DNA of 34,092 bases from Treponema sp. J25 (GTDB taxonomy: Bacteria; Spirochaetota; Spirochaetia; Treponematales; Breznakiellaceae): NCBI RefSeq assembly GCF_004343725.1, contig NZ_PTQW01000015.1, forward strand, positions 1-34,092, written 5' to 3'. This document shows, in pieces, positions 24,231 through 33,197 of the stretch. Both the position numbers and the translations under genes were made by a program. Each line of letters opens with the position of its first letter. Position 1 is the first letter of the stretch. Below the pieces are notes generated by a model. The model was given only the letters and a program-made list of their open reading frames with translations, searched no databases and was not told the DNA's origin.

Positions 24231-27200
24231 CTAGGTGCCGTATTTTGCCAGGTATGGTTCTACGAGGTCGTTCTTGTAGGCCCCCGTCCCATCGTAGGTG
24301 ATGGTCAGGACCGGTACCCCCGTCAGGTTTTCGATGGCCTGGCTCATCCCTTCCGTTACCAGCGAGGCGCAACAGAAGGCCGGCGCCGCCTGAACAAACA
24401 GGTTGATGTCGGGATACTCGTCCAGTAATTTGAGCACCTTAAGGGCATTGTCGTAGTTTTCCCCTGACATTTCCGGACGCAACCCCAGGTAGGTGTATGC
24501 CAGGTGTCGCTTTTTGTTGGTCCAACTCCCCTCGCTGAGACGAACCCCGGTTCCGCGGGCAAGCCGCCGTTCTACCGAACTGATGGCCGCCATAACAGTT
24601 CGATAGGCCATCCAGGGCCCGTACCGCCGTTCAATCAGGAGCCGCTCAAAGAAGGCATCCACCGTGGCCTTAAGGTATTCCACGTAGGAGGTAACCACCA
24701 CTTCTCCACCCGCTTTTTCTATCGCCTTGATAAGGTCCTGGTTGAAGATTTCGTTGTCCCGCACATAAAAGTCGCCAAAGATAGCCACCTTTGGCCGGGG
24801 CTGCTCTGACCGTTCAATATACTGCATGGCAGTCCCAATTTCTTGGATGAGGGCGGTCATGGACTGGTGTTTTTCTAAGGCTTCGATACATCGCCCCAGG
24901 GCTTTCTGGATGAAACTATCGGTGCTCCCTGGTATTTTTTCGTAGGGTCGGATGCGACAGCCGATTTTTCGGAGTGAGCCCCCCAGGGCAAAGGCGTAAT
25001 AGGCATCCAGGGTCATCCGGGGCGATACATCAAAGAACACCATATCCCCATTATAAATCTGCACCTTCTCAAGACCATTCCCCTCTCGTTTAAAGAGGGT
25101 CTCCAATTGAAGCGGATACAGGGGGATATTGCAGGGCCACAGGGCCCGCACCATCCAGAGGGCAGTTCTGGCGGGATCCAGTCTATGGTGTTCAATGTAG
25201 GTCTTAGTTTCATAGGCGATCACGCTGACGGGGATACACTGGCCTGAGTTATAGGTCATGGCCCGCTGAATGTATTCCCGCTTTTCTTCGAGCACATGGG
25301 CATCTATGCCATTACCCCGCAGGGCCGCGGCAAGGAGCTGGCACACCAGGGGATCCCAGCTGGGAAGAAGCACCGTCTTATCCCGGGGAAAGATCTTCGC
25401 CGGCGGGGCGCTTCCCTTAGAACCGGGGGAACTGGCTGCATCCACCGGTTCGCCCTGGGGGTCAGGTTTTTTCTGGCCCCGGGATTCTGACGTGGCGGTT
25501 CGTTGCAGGGTCGAAAAATGATTGCGGAAGGCCCGAACTGCCGCCTCTACCCGGGTTTCGTAGCCCACCGCCGAGTCGTGTTCGTCTACCTGCAGGATAA
25601 GATAGGGTTTTTCCGCTTCGTCCAGGATCCGTTTAAAGGTTTCCATTGCAAAAGAATCGGGTCCGCATTTGAAGGATGTTACCAGTACAGGGTACACCTG
25701 GGGATTATCCCGGCAGTACAAGGCGGTTTCCACCACCTTTGAAGCATAGTACCAATGGTAGGCCTGGAGTTGATGTTCCTGCTGCCACTGTTGAGATGGG
25801 GGGAGCATGTCGTGGAAAAAGACTTTAAGGCCGTGTTCCGCAAAAAGATCGGGAATTCCCTTATTCATCCCCTTACTCAGGGCTGTATAGGGTCGCCCCG
25901 TAAGAACGATGGCAAACTCCTCTTCTTCCGGTCGTACCTTGGTGTACAGTTCTTTCAGGGTTTCATCGTAGGCCCGCTTTATCCGGTGAATGTCCCGGAG
26001 AAGTTTTTCAATAAGAGAGGGTCGGGGAAGTTCAATCCCTAATTTCTGGTAGAGGGGGCGGAGGCTTTCCCGCAGTTCTTCTACCGCCTGTTCGCTTTTC
26101 CCAAAGGGGGCGTACACCAGGGGGCGCAAAAGGCGTTCCGGCGCACCGGTAGCCACGGAGATCAGCATGGGAACGTACTGAGAATAATTGCAGTAAAAAC
26201 GGCGTTCCCCATCGTTGGTGGCGGGTTTTTGGTCCTGCCGCGGAGGGGCTTCAAGATAAATGGGCATGAACACGTAATCACAGGTTTGGAGCAGCGCCGC
26301 CGTCTGACCGTGGATCATCGAAATAGGGGCACAGAAGTCGGCCCCCGCAATTCGCTTGCCCTCGATAAGGCTTGTGCTGGTATCTTCGCCCGGGACAACC
26401 GTAAAACCGAGGCTCTGGAAAAAGTATTGCCACAGCCGCCAATCTTCCTGCAGGTAGAGGGCCCGGGGGATTCCTATTTTGATATGCTTAAGATCTTCTG
26501 GCCCATGGCGGTCCTGTGGGGTTTCTTTTGGGGAAAGCCCCTGGAGGGCCCGTTCCGCCGCCTGGTGAAGATAATCGTTAAAGAGATCGATGGTACCGGT
26601 GGAAAATCCTACCACCGCGGAGGAAAGCCTTTCTACCAGATTCTGGGGCTTTGGGCTCTGCGAAGGATTCCCAATCCGTTGAATACATCGCTCCAGAAGG
26701 GCCCGCCGCTCCCGGATGAGATCAAAGCCCGATCGATTCCGGGATACATACGTGCGATCTCCCGCTCCCCGGCCGCAGAGGTAGCCGTACACAATTTCTT
26801 CGCCCTGAACGGTGATGATATGGAGTTTACAGTGGTTGGGGCATCCCGAACAGAGGTCGTTCCGTTGTTCTATGTTCTCATAGGCTAGCTGAAAACCTTT
26901 AAAGGCACTCTTTTGCGCCGCTGTCCCCTGGAGAGCATAATGGGGCATTCTTTCTTCTTGGGAGGTATCCCCTTGGACCAGGTTTTTCTCGTCGATGTTC
27001 GAAGAAGTCCCGGCTTTCTGAACGGCATTTGGGGTCCCCTTTGCCCGGCAATCTTCTTGGTACTGCAGGATGGCCCCCATCGCTCCCGTAAGATGACAAT
27101 AGGGGGATACCGCGATGGGTTTTCCCAGACGTCGTTCAAAGGCTGCGACCAGAGCTTTGTTTTTTGCGGTAGCCCCCTGGAAGACGATGTGGTCCCCAAT

Positions 27201-28853
27201 CGATCCTTCCATGGCAACCTTGGAAAGATAGTTGTCGCATACCGAAAAGAGGGTGGCCACGAGCAATTCTTCCACCGTGTAGCCTTCATTTTGATAGTTG
27301 TTCAGGTCCCGCTCCATGAACACGGTACAGCGATCACTCGTGGCAGGAGCGGGGTGCCCAAAGGCTCGATCCGCGTAGTCCCGGATGGGAACCCCTAATT
27401 TATTGGCCTGCTCTTCGATAAAGCTCCCCGTCCCGGCAGCACAGACCGTATTCATCTGGCTGAAGACCACCACCCCATCTTTTAAAACGGTGAACTTGGA
27501 ATCCTGCCCCCCGATTTCGATTATCGTATCTACCCGGGGATCGAGGGTGACGGCGGCCCGGGCATGGGCGGTAATTTCGTCGATAATGCCGTCGGCCCCG
27601 ATAATGGCGCCGATAAGTTTTCGCCCCGAACCGGTGGTGGCACAGGAAAGGACGGTAAAGGGAATCCGGTACGTCTTCTGGATGTGGTTAAGGGTATCCA
27701 GAAGCCCCTGTACCGCCCGGATGGGGTCCCCGGCAGTACGGGTGTAGAGCCCCAGCATCATGTGATTATCCTGATCCATGATGGCGGCTTTTGTACTGGT
27801 GGAACCGATATCAATCCCCACATGGACCCCCACGGCTCCCGTCTCTTCTTTCGCGGTGGTATAGGTTCCCAGATCCTGGTAGATATCCACTTCCACCGGG
27901 TTCTTTTCTCCCAAAAGGGGTGAAACATACAGTTCACTTTTCCAGGCTGTAAAAGATGGATAGTTCCCCCGGGTCCCTTCCAGGGGCGCATGGACATAGG
28001 ACCGTTTTTGCTCCTGGTGTCCTAGAATTTCTTGAATGCTGCGGACCTGAAAACCGGCAAGCCCCTTTGAATTTGGCGACTGCTCCGCCGCCTGGGCCCG
28101 CCATAGGGCTCCCAGGGCCCCATAAAAGGGGGCTAGTTCATCGGTCTGGATGGGGCAGTGGGCAAGTTGTGAGAGGTGGGCCACAACCCGCTGGTTCAAA
28201 GCGACGCCCCCAACCATGATGACGGGCGCTTCCAGGGTTTCGCCGGGGAAAAGGGTGTCCGCGATGTTTCGGGCAAGGCCGCTGCAGAGGCCCTCTGAAA
28301 TTTCTGCCAGGGACCAGCCTTCTTGTTGCGCATGAATCAGGTCTGTTTTGGCAAAGACGGAACAGCGGCTTGCAATCCGGGGAATTGGTTCCCCCGCCTG
28401 GCTGGCCAGTTCTGCGAGTTTCGCCGCCGAACTAATTCCCAGGCGGACCGCCTGCTGGTCCAGGAAGCTCCCGGTTCCCGCTGCACAGGTTGAATTGGCC
28501 CGGATTTTTCGGTACGAACCCTGTTCATCAAAAATGATGCGGGCGAATTTCTCTGACCCCACGAGGAGAATGTTTCGAACAGAGGGATATCGTCGTTTTA
28601 CCGCCTCGATAAAACAAATCTTATTTTCCCCTCGATAGTCCGCGTGGACAAAATAGGGAGTGCTGGTGGTGGCTCCCACAAGGCTGAATTTTTGATAGGG
28701 GCTTTCGCTTAATAGGTGGTGTAACACTTCATAGGGTTTCCCCCGATGATAGGCGTACTCTTTGTGGAGAATTTCCCCTGTCTCATCGGTAATAATGATT
28801 TTTGCGGTGGTAGAACCACAGTCGATGCCGAGAAATAACGCTTTTTCTTTCAT
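24231..28853 (-). CDS. Fused double acyl-CoA dehydratase activase / HgdB-like protein
   Basis: The 1540-aa protein carries two BcrAD/BadFG (HgdC-type) ASKHA ATPase domains in tandem: 1-255 (GIDCGSTTAK) and ~344-600 (GIDIGSTSTK). Each keeps the two cysteines used by HgdC for a bridging 4Fe-4S cluster: C123/C164 and C471/C509. One chain thus mimics the HgdC dimer. The second domain has IGGQDSKF, while the first has the divergent VGSEKFARI. A cysteine cluster CSGCPNHC (668-675), a DUF2229 region (~790-1030) and a region resembling the 2-hydroxyacyl-CoA dehydratase subunit follow. Such fusions are predicted ATP-driven electron-transfer proteins, but no separate dehydratase genes lie nearby and the substrate is unknown. 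ATG 28853 is chosen: the longer frame begins inside the -35 element. Confidence 0.88.
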   Translation of the reverse strand: MKEKALFLGIDCGSTTAKIIITDETGEILHKEYAYHRGKPYEVLHHLLSESPYQKFSLVGATTSTPYFVHADYRGENKICFIEAVKRRYPSVRNILLVGSEKFARIIFDEQGSYRKIRANSTCAAGTGSFLDQQAVRLGISSAAKLAELASQAGEPIPRIASRCSVFAKTDLIHAQQEGWSLAEISEGLCSGLARNIADTLFPGETLEAPVIMVGGVALNQRVVAHLSQLAHCPIQTDELAPFYGALGALWRAQAAEQSPNSKGLAGFQVRSIQEILGHQEQKRSYVHAPLEGTRGNYPSFTAWKSELYVSPLLGEKNPVEVDIYQDLGTYTTAKEETGAVGVHVGIDIGSTSTKAAIMDQDNHMMLGLYTRTAGDPIRAVQGLLDTLNHIQKTYRIPFTVLSCATTGSGRKLIGAIIGADGIIDEITAHARAAVTLDPRVDTIIEIGGQDSKFTVLKDGVVVFSQMNTVCAAGTGSFIEEQANKLGVPIRDYADRAFGHPAPATSDRCTVFMERDLNNYQNEGYTVEELLVATLFSVCDNYLSKVAMEGSIGDHIVFQGATAKNKALVAAFERRLGKPIAVSPYCHLTGAMGAILQYQEDCRAKGTPNAVQKAGTSSNIDEKNLVQGDTSQEERMPHYALQGTAAQKSAFKGFQLAYENIEQRNDLCSGCPNHCKLHIITVQGEEIVYGYLCGRGAGDRTYVSRNRSGFDLIRERRALLERCIQRIGNPSQSPKPQNLVERLSSAVVGFSTGTIDLFNDYLHQAAERALQGLSPKETPQDRHGPEDLKHIKIGIPRALYLQEDWRLWQYFFQSLGFTVVPGEDTSTSLIEGKRIAGADFCAPISMIHGQTAALLQTCDYVFMPIYLEAPPRQDQKPATNDGERRFYCNYSQYVPMLISVATGAPERLLRPLVYAPFGKSEQAVEELRESLRPLYQKLGIELPRPSLIEKLLRDIHRIKRAYDETLKELYTKVRPEEEEFAIVLTGRPYTALSKGMNKGIPDLFAEHGLKVFFHDMLPPSQQWQQEHQLQAYHWYYASKVVETALYCRDNPQVYPVLVTSFKCGPDSFAMETFKRILDEAEKPYLILQVDEHDSAVGYETRVEAAVRAFRNHFSTLQRTATSESRGQKKPDPQGEPVDAASSPGSKGSAPPAKIFPRDKTVLLPSWDPLVCQLLAAALRGNGIDAHVLEEKREYIQRAMTYNSGQCIPVSVIAYETKTYIEHHRLDPARTALWMVRALWPCNIPLYPLQLETLFKREGNGLEKVQIYNGDMVFFDVSPRMTLDAYYAFALGGSLRKIGCRIRPYEKIPGSTDSFIQKALGRCIEALEKHQSMTALIQEIGTAMQYIERSEQPRPKVAIFGDFYVRDNEIFNQDLIKAIEKAGGEVVVTSYVEYLKATVDAFFERLLIERRYGPWMAYRTVMAAISSVERRLARGTGVRLSEGSWTNKKRHLAYTYLGLRPEMSGENYDNALKVLKLLDEYPDINLFVQAAPAFCCASLVTEGMSQAIENLTGVPVLTITYDGTGAYKNDLVEPYLAKYGT

Positions 28854-28860
28854 GCCCCCA

Positions 28861-28889
28861 AGCTTAGTCAGGAATACAGGATGGGTCAA
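28861..28889 (-). promoter_or_regulatory. Promoter of the activase gene, leaderless geometry
   Basis: Minus strand: TTGACC (28889-28884), 17-bp spacer, TAAGCT (28866-28861), then TGGGGGC and ATG 28853. The G-run is a poor SD at best. The -35 sits at the edge of the first of three direct repeats. Confidence 0.6.
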
Positions 28890-29111
28890 GATGTAAGAGT
28901 TGGACGTTTGTCCTGGGCCTTTTTCCCCACTAAAGACCCGATGGGGCTTTCAAGATGTAAGCCTGGGGCTTGTATCACTTTGTAAAATGTGTGGCGCCTC
29001 CTATCGGTCCGGGGCGTTCCTCTTAATAAAGGTCCGGCTTGTCTATCAAGATATAAGAATAGGGAACTTGTTCTCTTGTAAGGTTGATGGCGCTCCCTAT
29101 CGGTCCGGGGC
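28886..29111. repeat. Three direct repeats of ~66 bp
   Basis: Units at 28886-28947 (diverged, 62 bp), 28950-29015 and 29046-29111 all begin TCAAGAT-TAAG on the plus strand and end in GGGGC. The two 66-bp units share GGCG then CCTATCGGTCCGGGGC exactly at their ends, and about two thirds of all positions. A partial word GGTCCGGCTT at 29031 hints at a degenerate fourth. They fill the gap between the hydrolase stop and the activase promoter. Confidence 0.75.
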
Positions 29112-29121
29112 TTACAAAAGT

Positions 29122-30198
29122 TCAGGGGGCGGTAAAAAATTGTTCAATAGTCGTCAGGAGTTCTTCTACGGGAGCACGGGAATCGAGCTCAAAGTGATCA
29201 ATGTTTTTTAATCGAACACGCTGAACATGGGGAGCCCTCGCCGTAATATACCGGGCGTTATACTCGCTATTCACCACCTCATCATGGTCCGGTTGAATCA
29301 GGATGGTTGGGGGAAGCCGCAAATCCTGAATTTTTTGCGCCCCCCTTTCCCATGTAACCAGTTCATCGAACCAGTGGACAGGAAAGACCCGGAGCCCCAG
29401 GGGACTGGCAGAATAGGCGGCGGTGTGGTGCAAAAAAGGTTTGGTGAAGAAACGAACCCCCTTTGCCAGGTTCCACCAGGCTGTTCGCACAAGGGGGGCG
29501 TATAGGGCAAGTCGTTCAAAGGGGGCGGTGTAACGGCTACAGTAGTCCAACAAGGCAAGTCCTCCTGTGCTGTGCCCCAGGGCCATCCAGGGGCGGGGCA
29601 AGCGGGGGAGCAATTCTTCTACTAAGCACTGCACCATATCTCCATAAAGATGAAAACCTGGCACATCACCTCGCTTCCCCGTGGAAAGACCGTGGCCAGG
29701 AAGGTCGGTAAGCAGGACCACCCATCCCCGGGAAAGGAAATACCCCGCCGTCGGGCTGAGGCGGCTACTATCCGATACATAGCCGTGGAGCATAAGGATA
29801 GTTCCCCGTGAAGAAGGGTCGGATGGTATCAATATATGGACAAAAAGCTGGTAATCTCCCCAGGGCGAAGGAAGGGGGATGAACCCATACTGATGGGTAA
29901 AGGGACTTTTTATGGCAAGGCGCTCATAAAATTCAGTAAGATATGTGTGAAGAGCTGTTTTCCCCTGGGAAGAAAACTCTGCCGTGGCCTGTGGTGCTCC
30001 CTCGAATTCTTTTGTAGAAAGAGGAAAAGTTGTAAAAGGGCTCGGCGGCTGTGATTCCCCTCCTTCCTTAATCGAAACATCGGTAAGATTTTCCCAGATT
30101 GCATCCCGGAAGGCCACGGAAGGATCCTGCGCCGGCGGCAGCGTCGCGCAAGAGACAATAACGAAGGAAAAACAAAGCACCCCTATGATACATTTCAT
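29122..30198 (-). CDS. Alpha/beta-hydrolase lipoprotein (monoacylglycerol-lipase-like)
   Basis: The 358-aa product has a lipoprotein signal ending IVSC (C17). The hydrolase domain (about 110-355) has the oxyanion region LMLHGY (136-141), DLPGHGLSTG, the nucleophile elbow GHSTGG with S210, an acidic residue in IQPDHDEV (D304 or D306) and H335 in NIDHFEL, so the triad is complete. It matches the serine aminopeptidase S33/monoglyceride lipase group. Lipid or ester hydrolysis at the cell envelope is inferred. A TATACT -10 ends 9 nt before ATG 30198 and there is no SD. Confidence 0.85.
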   Translation of the reverse strand: MKCIIGVLCFSFVIVSCATLPPAQDPSVAFRDAIWENLTDVSIKEGGESQPPSPFTTFPLSTKEFEGAPQATAEFSSQGKTALHTYLTEFYERLAIKSPFTHQYGFIPLPSPWGDYQLFVHILIPSDPSSRGTILMLHGYVSDSSRLSPTAGYFLSRGWVVLLTDLPGHGLSTGKRGDVPGFHLYGDMVQCLVEELLPRLPRPWMALGHSTGGLALLDYCSRYTAPFERLALYAPLVRTAWWNLAKGVRFFTKPFLHHTAAYSASPLGLRVFPVHWFDELVTWERGAQKIQDLRLPPTILIQPDHDEVVNSEYNARYITARAPHVQRVRLKNIDHFELDSRAPVEELLTTIEQFFTAP

Positions 30199-30207
30199 GA
30201 TGGAGGT

Positions 30208-30213
30208 AGTATA
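30208..30213 (-). promoter_or_regulatory. -10 element of the hydrolase gene
   Basis: TATACT (30213-30208, minus strand) ends 9 nt before ATG 30198. No good -35 is seen at 17 bp. Confidence 0.4.
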
Positions 30214-30364
30214 CTATGCTTTTCTTGTGAAAGGGGACTCCTTGTTTGATTTTCGAAGTCCTATTGTTCCTTATTGCTTGCCTCCTGGCGGGGCCTGAAA
30301 AAATAGCCGTTTTTTCATTTCTGACGATTCCCCCGATTATCCTTTTTTGTCTTTCAAAAACTCC

Positions 30365-30393
30365 TTGACCCCCCTTTCCTTTCTCCGTAGAAT
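30365..30393 (+). promoter_or_regulatory. ychF promoter, leaderless geometry
   Basis: TTGACC (30365-30370), 17-bp spacer, TAGAAT (30388-30393), then 6 nt to ATG 30400. This is the clearest case in the window: both boxes match at five of six positions and no SD is present. Confidence 0.75.
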
Positions 30394-30399
30394 GCCTGC

Positions 30400-31509
30400 A
30401 TGGCGTTAAACTGTGGCATTGTGGGACTTCCGAACGTAGGAAAGTCCACCATTTTTTCTGCCCTTACCTCGGCCCCCGCCGAGGCGGCGAATTATCCCTT
30501 TTGTACGATTAACCCCAATGTGGGCATTGTGGATGTCCCCGATTTTCGTTTAAAAAAATTGGCGGAAATTTTTAATCCCAAACGGGTCGTCCCCGCTACG
30601 GTAGAATTTGTGGATATCGCCGGACTGGTAAAGGGGGCAAGTAAAGGAGAGGGTCTGGGAAATCAATTTTTATCCCATATTCGAGAAGTGGGGGTTATCG
30701 CCCATGTGGTTCGCTGCTTTGATAACCCTGACATTATTCATGTGGCCAACCGGGTAGACCCCTGGGATGATATAGAAACCATCAATACAGAACTGGCCCT
30801 GGCGGACCTCGAAACCCTTCAGAAGCGCCGGGAGCGGGCCGAGCGGGCCCTCAAGGTCCAGGGAAAGGACCAGCAAAAACAGGCGGAACTTACTCTTCTT
30901 GCAATCCAGAAGGTTCAGGCGGTGCTGGAACAGGGAAAGCCCGCTCGCAGTGCGCCCCTTTCGGAAGAAGAGCGAGTTGCCCTCTATGATGCCCATCTTA
31001 TCACCATGAAGCCCCAAATTTATGTGTGTAACGTGGATGAACAGGGAATGAGGGGCGACAATCCGTACGTGGCCCAGGTGCGTTCTATTGCCGCTGCGGA
31101 GGGGACGGAGGTAATTAAGATTTGTGGCAAATTCGAAGCGGAACTGGCGGACCTCGAAAGCGAAGAGGAAAAACGGGCCTTTTTAGCGGAATTGGGCCTC
31201 GAAGAATCGGGCCTTTCGCTCCTTATCCATGCGGCTTATCGGCTTCTGGGATTACGGACCTTCTTTACGGCAGGAGAGGATGAATGCCGGGCCTGGACCA
31301 TCCATGCGGGCGATACGGCTCCAAAGGCCGCCGGGGTTATCCATTCAGACTTTGAGAAGGGGTTTATAAAGGCCGAGGTTTATTCCTTCGAAGATCTCAT
31401 CACCTATGGATCGGAAGCAAAAATAAAGGAGGCCGGGAAGTACCGAATCGAAGGGAAAGAATATGTAGTCCAGGATGGGGATATCATGTTCTTCCGCTTC
31501 AATGTGTGA
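30400..31509 (+). CDS. ychF: Redox-regulated ATPase YchF (OLA1 family)
   Basis: The 369-aa P-loop protein has GLPNVGKS (9-16), the switch segment DIAGLVKGASKGEGLGN and, in place of the guanine-specific NKxD, NVDE (in YVCNVDEQG). That change gives YchF its preference for ATP. The last ~85 residues form the TGS domain (the terminal FFRFNV motif is typical). It binds ribosomes and acts in stress and translation quality control. Length is standard. It is followed after 47 bp by the HD-domain gene, probably in one transcript. Confidence 0.96.
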   Translation: MALNCGIVGLPNVGKSTIFSALTSAPAEAANYPFCTINPNVGIVDVPDFRLKKLAEIFNPKRVVPATVEFVDIAGLVKGASKGEGLGNQFLSHIREVGVIAHVVRCFDNPDIIHVANRVDPWDDIETINTELALADLETLQKRRERAERALKVQGKDQQKQAELTLLAIQKVQAVLEQGKPARSAPLSEEERVALYDAHLITMKPQIYVCNVDEQGMRGDNPYVAQVRSIAAAEGTEVIKICGKFEAELADLESEEEKRAFLAELGLEESGLSLLIHAAYRLLGLRTFFTAGEDECRAWTIHAGDTAPKAAGVIHSDFEKGFIKAEVYSFEDLITYGSEAKIKEAGKYRIEGKEYVVQDGDIMFFRFNV

Positions 31510-31556
31510 GACGGTAACCGTTGCAGGCTACAAAATATCGTACCACGGAGGAATGT

Positions 31557-32114
31557 ATGATTCCTACAAGAGAACAGGCGGAACGTTTGTGGCGAACCTA
31601 CAACGATGATGTGGCTTTGTGGCGTCATGCCCTGGCGGTGGAAGCGGCCATGCGACACTTTGCGGGTCTGTTTGGAGAGGATCCAGACCTCTGGGGAGTG
31701 GTAGGCCTGTTGCATGATATCGATTATCAACGGTATCCCGACCAGCACTGCAAAGTTGTTCGGGGCCTTTTACAGAAAGAAGGAATAGATGAACTGACTA
31801 TTCGGGCTATAGAAAGCCACGGCTGGGGCATCTGTACCGATGTGGAACCCCAAAGTCTTTTAGAGAAAACCCTGTATGCGGTGGATGAACTTACCGGTTT
31901 TGTCACTGCCTGCGCCCTGGTGCGGCCCTCCAGAAGTGTTATGGACCTCGAAGTGTCGTCGGTGAAAAAGAAATGGAAGACCGCGGCCTTTGCGGCAGGG
32001 GTAAATCGGCAGGTAATCGAAAAAGGGGCCGAACGACTGGGGATGCCCCTGGATCAACTTATCCAGGAAACGATCCTGGCGATGCGCAAGGTGGCCCCTG
32101 CGATTGGCTTATAA
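31557..32114 (+). CDS. HD-domain hydrolase-like protein
   Basis: The 185-aa protein has an HD fold: H24 (LWRHALAVE), H53-D54 (LLHDIDYQRYP) and D110 (YAVDELTGF), the metal ligands of HD phosphohydrolases. It resembles the small uncharacterised HDIG proteins that act on nucleotides or are of unknown substrate. ATG 31557 is chosen because GGAGG (31547-31551) lies 5 nt before it; another frame's ATG at 31553 is not used. It follows ychF closely on the same strand. Confidence 0.82.
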   Translation: MIPTREQAERLWRTYNDDVALWRHALAVEAAMRHFAGLFGEDPDLWGVVGLLHDIDYQRYPDQHCKVVRGLLQKEGIDELTIRAIESHGWGICTDVEPQSLLEKTLYAVDELTGFVTACALVRPSRSVMDLEVSSVKKKWKTAAFAAGVNRQVIEKGAERLGMPLDQLIQETILAMRKVAPAIGL

Positions 32115-32342
32115 AAAAACGCCCCATTGGCTTGTAAAAAGTCCCTTGATTGGTCGGATTTTTGATCAAGCGGATTTTAGATATTTAAAAACGGCCGTTC
32201 TTTCTGGTACTGGTTCGGCGCTGGTTTACTCGTGGCCCTCTTTTTACCAGCTGCCCTGGCAGGTCCCCGTTCAATGCTGTTCAAGTCGGGCCACCCTTTT
32301 CCCCACAAGGACCACTGTGGAATTCCCCGTTTTCTGCAAGGG
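32115..32342. other. Intergenic region with possible gene remnant
   Basis: No complete gene is supported in these 228 bp. Two overlapping plus frames look partly protein-like: one gives WLVKSPLIGRIFDQADFRYL before losing coherence, the next gives a signal-peptide-like FGAGLLVALFLPAALAG, without a start codon of its own. A decayed, frameshifted membrane or secreted protein would explain this; chance is also possible. Confidence 0.3.
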
Positions 32343-33134
32343 TTACGCACGGTTCTTTTTAATGAGTCCCGCTTGAGAAAGAAAGTAGTACAGCTTGTCC
32401 CCAATCGATATAAACACGATAAGGGCCGCCCCTATTTCGAGTATATCGATAAAAGGAATAAGGAATTTTGCTTTTGGCACTAGTCTCAGGGGCTCCATAA
32501 CAAATAATACCATCACAGAGGCAATCGTCATCTTCCCGAGAATGGTGGGCCGCGGTTCAAAGGTTTTATACTTTGTAATAAGGATGAGCATGCTCAGGGC
32601 CTGAAAAAACAGGCGGAACATAAGCAATATAAAAAACCAGGGTTTGATAATCTGGAAACGGACATAACTGATAGCAATAACTATAAGGAGCGAGTAATCC
32701 CCCACCGAATCCAGCACCTTTCCCATAAGGGTTACCTGATGGAAAAGCCGGGAGATTCTTCCGTCGAGCAGGTCTGTTATAAAGGTGATGCAAAGGGCGG
32801 CAATTAATACCGGCCCCAGGGGCTTCTCTTTGCTTAATAGAATAATGAAAAGGATAAGAGGCAACGATGAAAGACGGAAGAGGGTTATCTTGTTAGCCAC
32901 GTTAATATGATCGAGGGGATGCTGGGTTTCTATTATATAGAAGAAAGAACGAAGCTTGATAAGAAAAATAATAATTCCCCCGTGGAAAACTATCTGGGCC
33001 AACAAAAAAAGCCCAATACTTCGAAGGGTAAATGAATACATCCTGTGCAGAAAGAAAAATATCCCTATTTCAATAAGGGCGTATATTGAGACGGTTAGCA
33101 AAATAGAATGGATAAGCTTTCTTTCTTCCTTCAT
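32343..33134 (-). CDS. CDP-alcohol phosphatidyltransferase family protein
   Basis: The 263-aa integral membrane protein has several hydrophobic helices and the CDP-alcohol phosphatidyltransferase signature: D121-x2-D124-G125-x2-S128-R129, then G138-x3-D142-x3-D146 (ITDLLDGRISRLF, then LMGKVLDSVGD). The only deviation is Ser for the usual Ala. It should transfer a phosphatidyl group from CDP-diacylglycerol to an alcohol in phospholipid synthesis; which alcohol cannot be told. The N-terminal ~80 residues (two helices) are extra relative to PgsA. ATG 33134 is preferred because the frame upstream runs through the promoter. It is divergent from a second family member. Confidence 0.82.
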   Translation of the reverse strand: MKEERKLIHSILLTVSIYALIEIGIFFFLHRMYSFTLRSIGLFLLAQIVFHGGIIIFLIKLRSFFYIIETQHPLDHINVANKITLFRLSSLPLILFIILLSKEKPLGPVLIAALCITFITDLLDGRISRLFHQVTLMGKVLDSVGDYSLLIVIAISYVRFQIIKPWFFILLMFRLFFQALSMLILITKYKTFEPRPTILGKMTIASVMVLFVMEPLRLVPKAKFLIPFIDILEIGAALIVFISIGDKLYYFLSQAGLIKKNRA

Positions 33135-33168
33135 GCCTGAAACAGCCTTTTCCGTATCCGCTAGTACG

Positions 33169-33197
33169 ATATTATTACTTGACATGAGGGTTGTCAA
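33169..33197 (-). promoter_or_regulatory. Minus-strand promoter of the divergent pair
   Basis: Minus strand: TTGACA (33197-33192), 17-bp spacer, TAATAT (33174-33169). The predicted start is near 33162, giving a ~28-nt leader before ATG 33134. It overlaps the plus-strand promoter at 33179-33207. Confidence 0.7.

Noticed and set aside
26229-26888. 219-codon plus-strand frame inside the activase gene
   Set aside because: Antisense shadow in a GC-rich gene with strong conserved motifs on the other strand.
28886-29111. CRISPR array
   Set aside because: Units are ~66 bp, only three, diverged throughout, without short conserved repeats separated by unique spacers, and no cas genes are present.
30296-30317. 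TGAAAAAA/TTTTTTCA hairpin upstream of ychF
   Set aside because: Only A-T rich pairing in an AT-rich gap; it does not follow a gene on either strand closely enough to be called a terminator.
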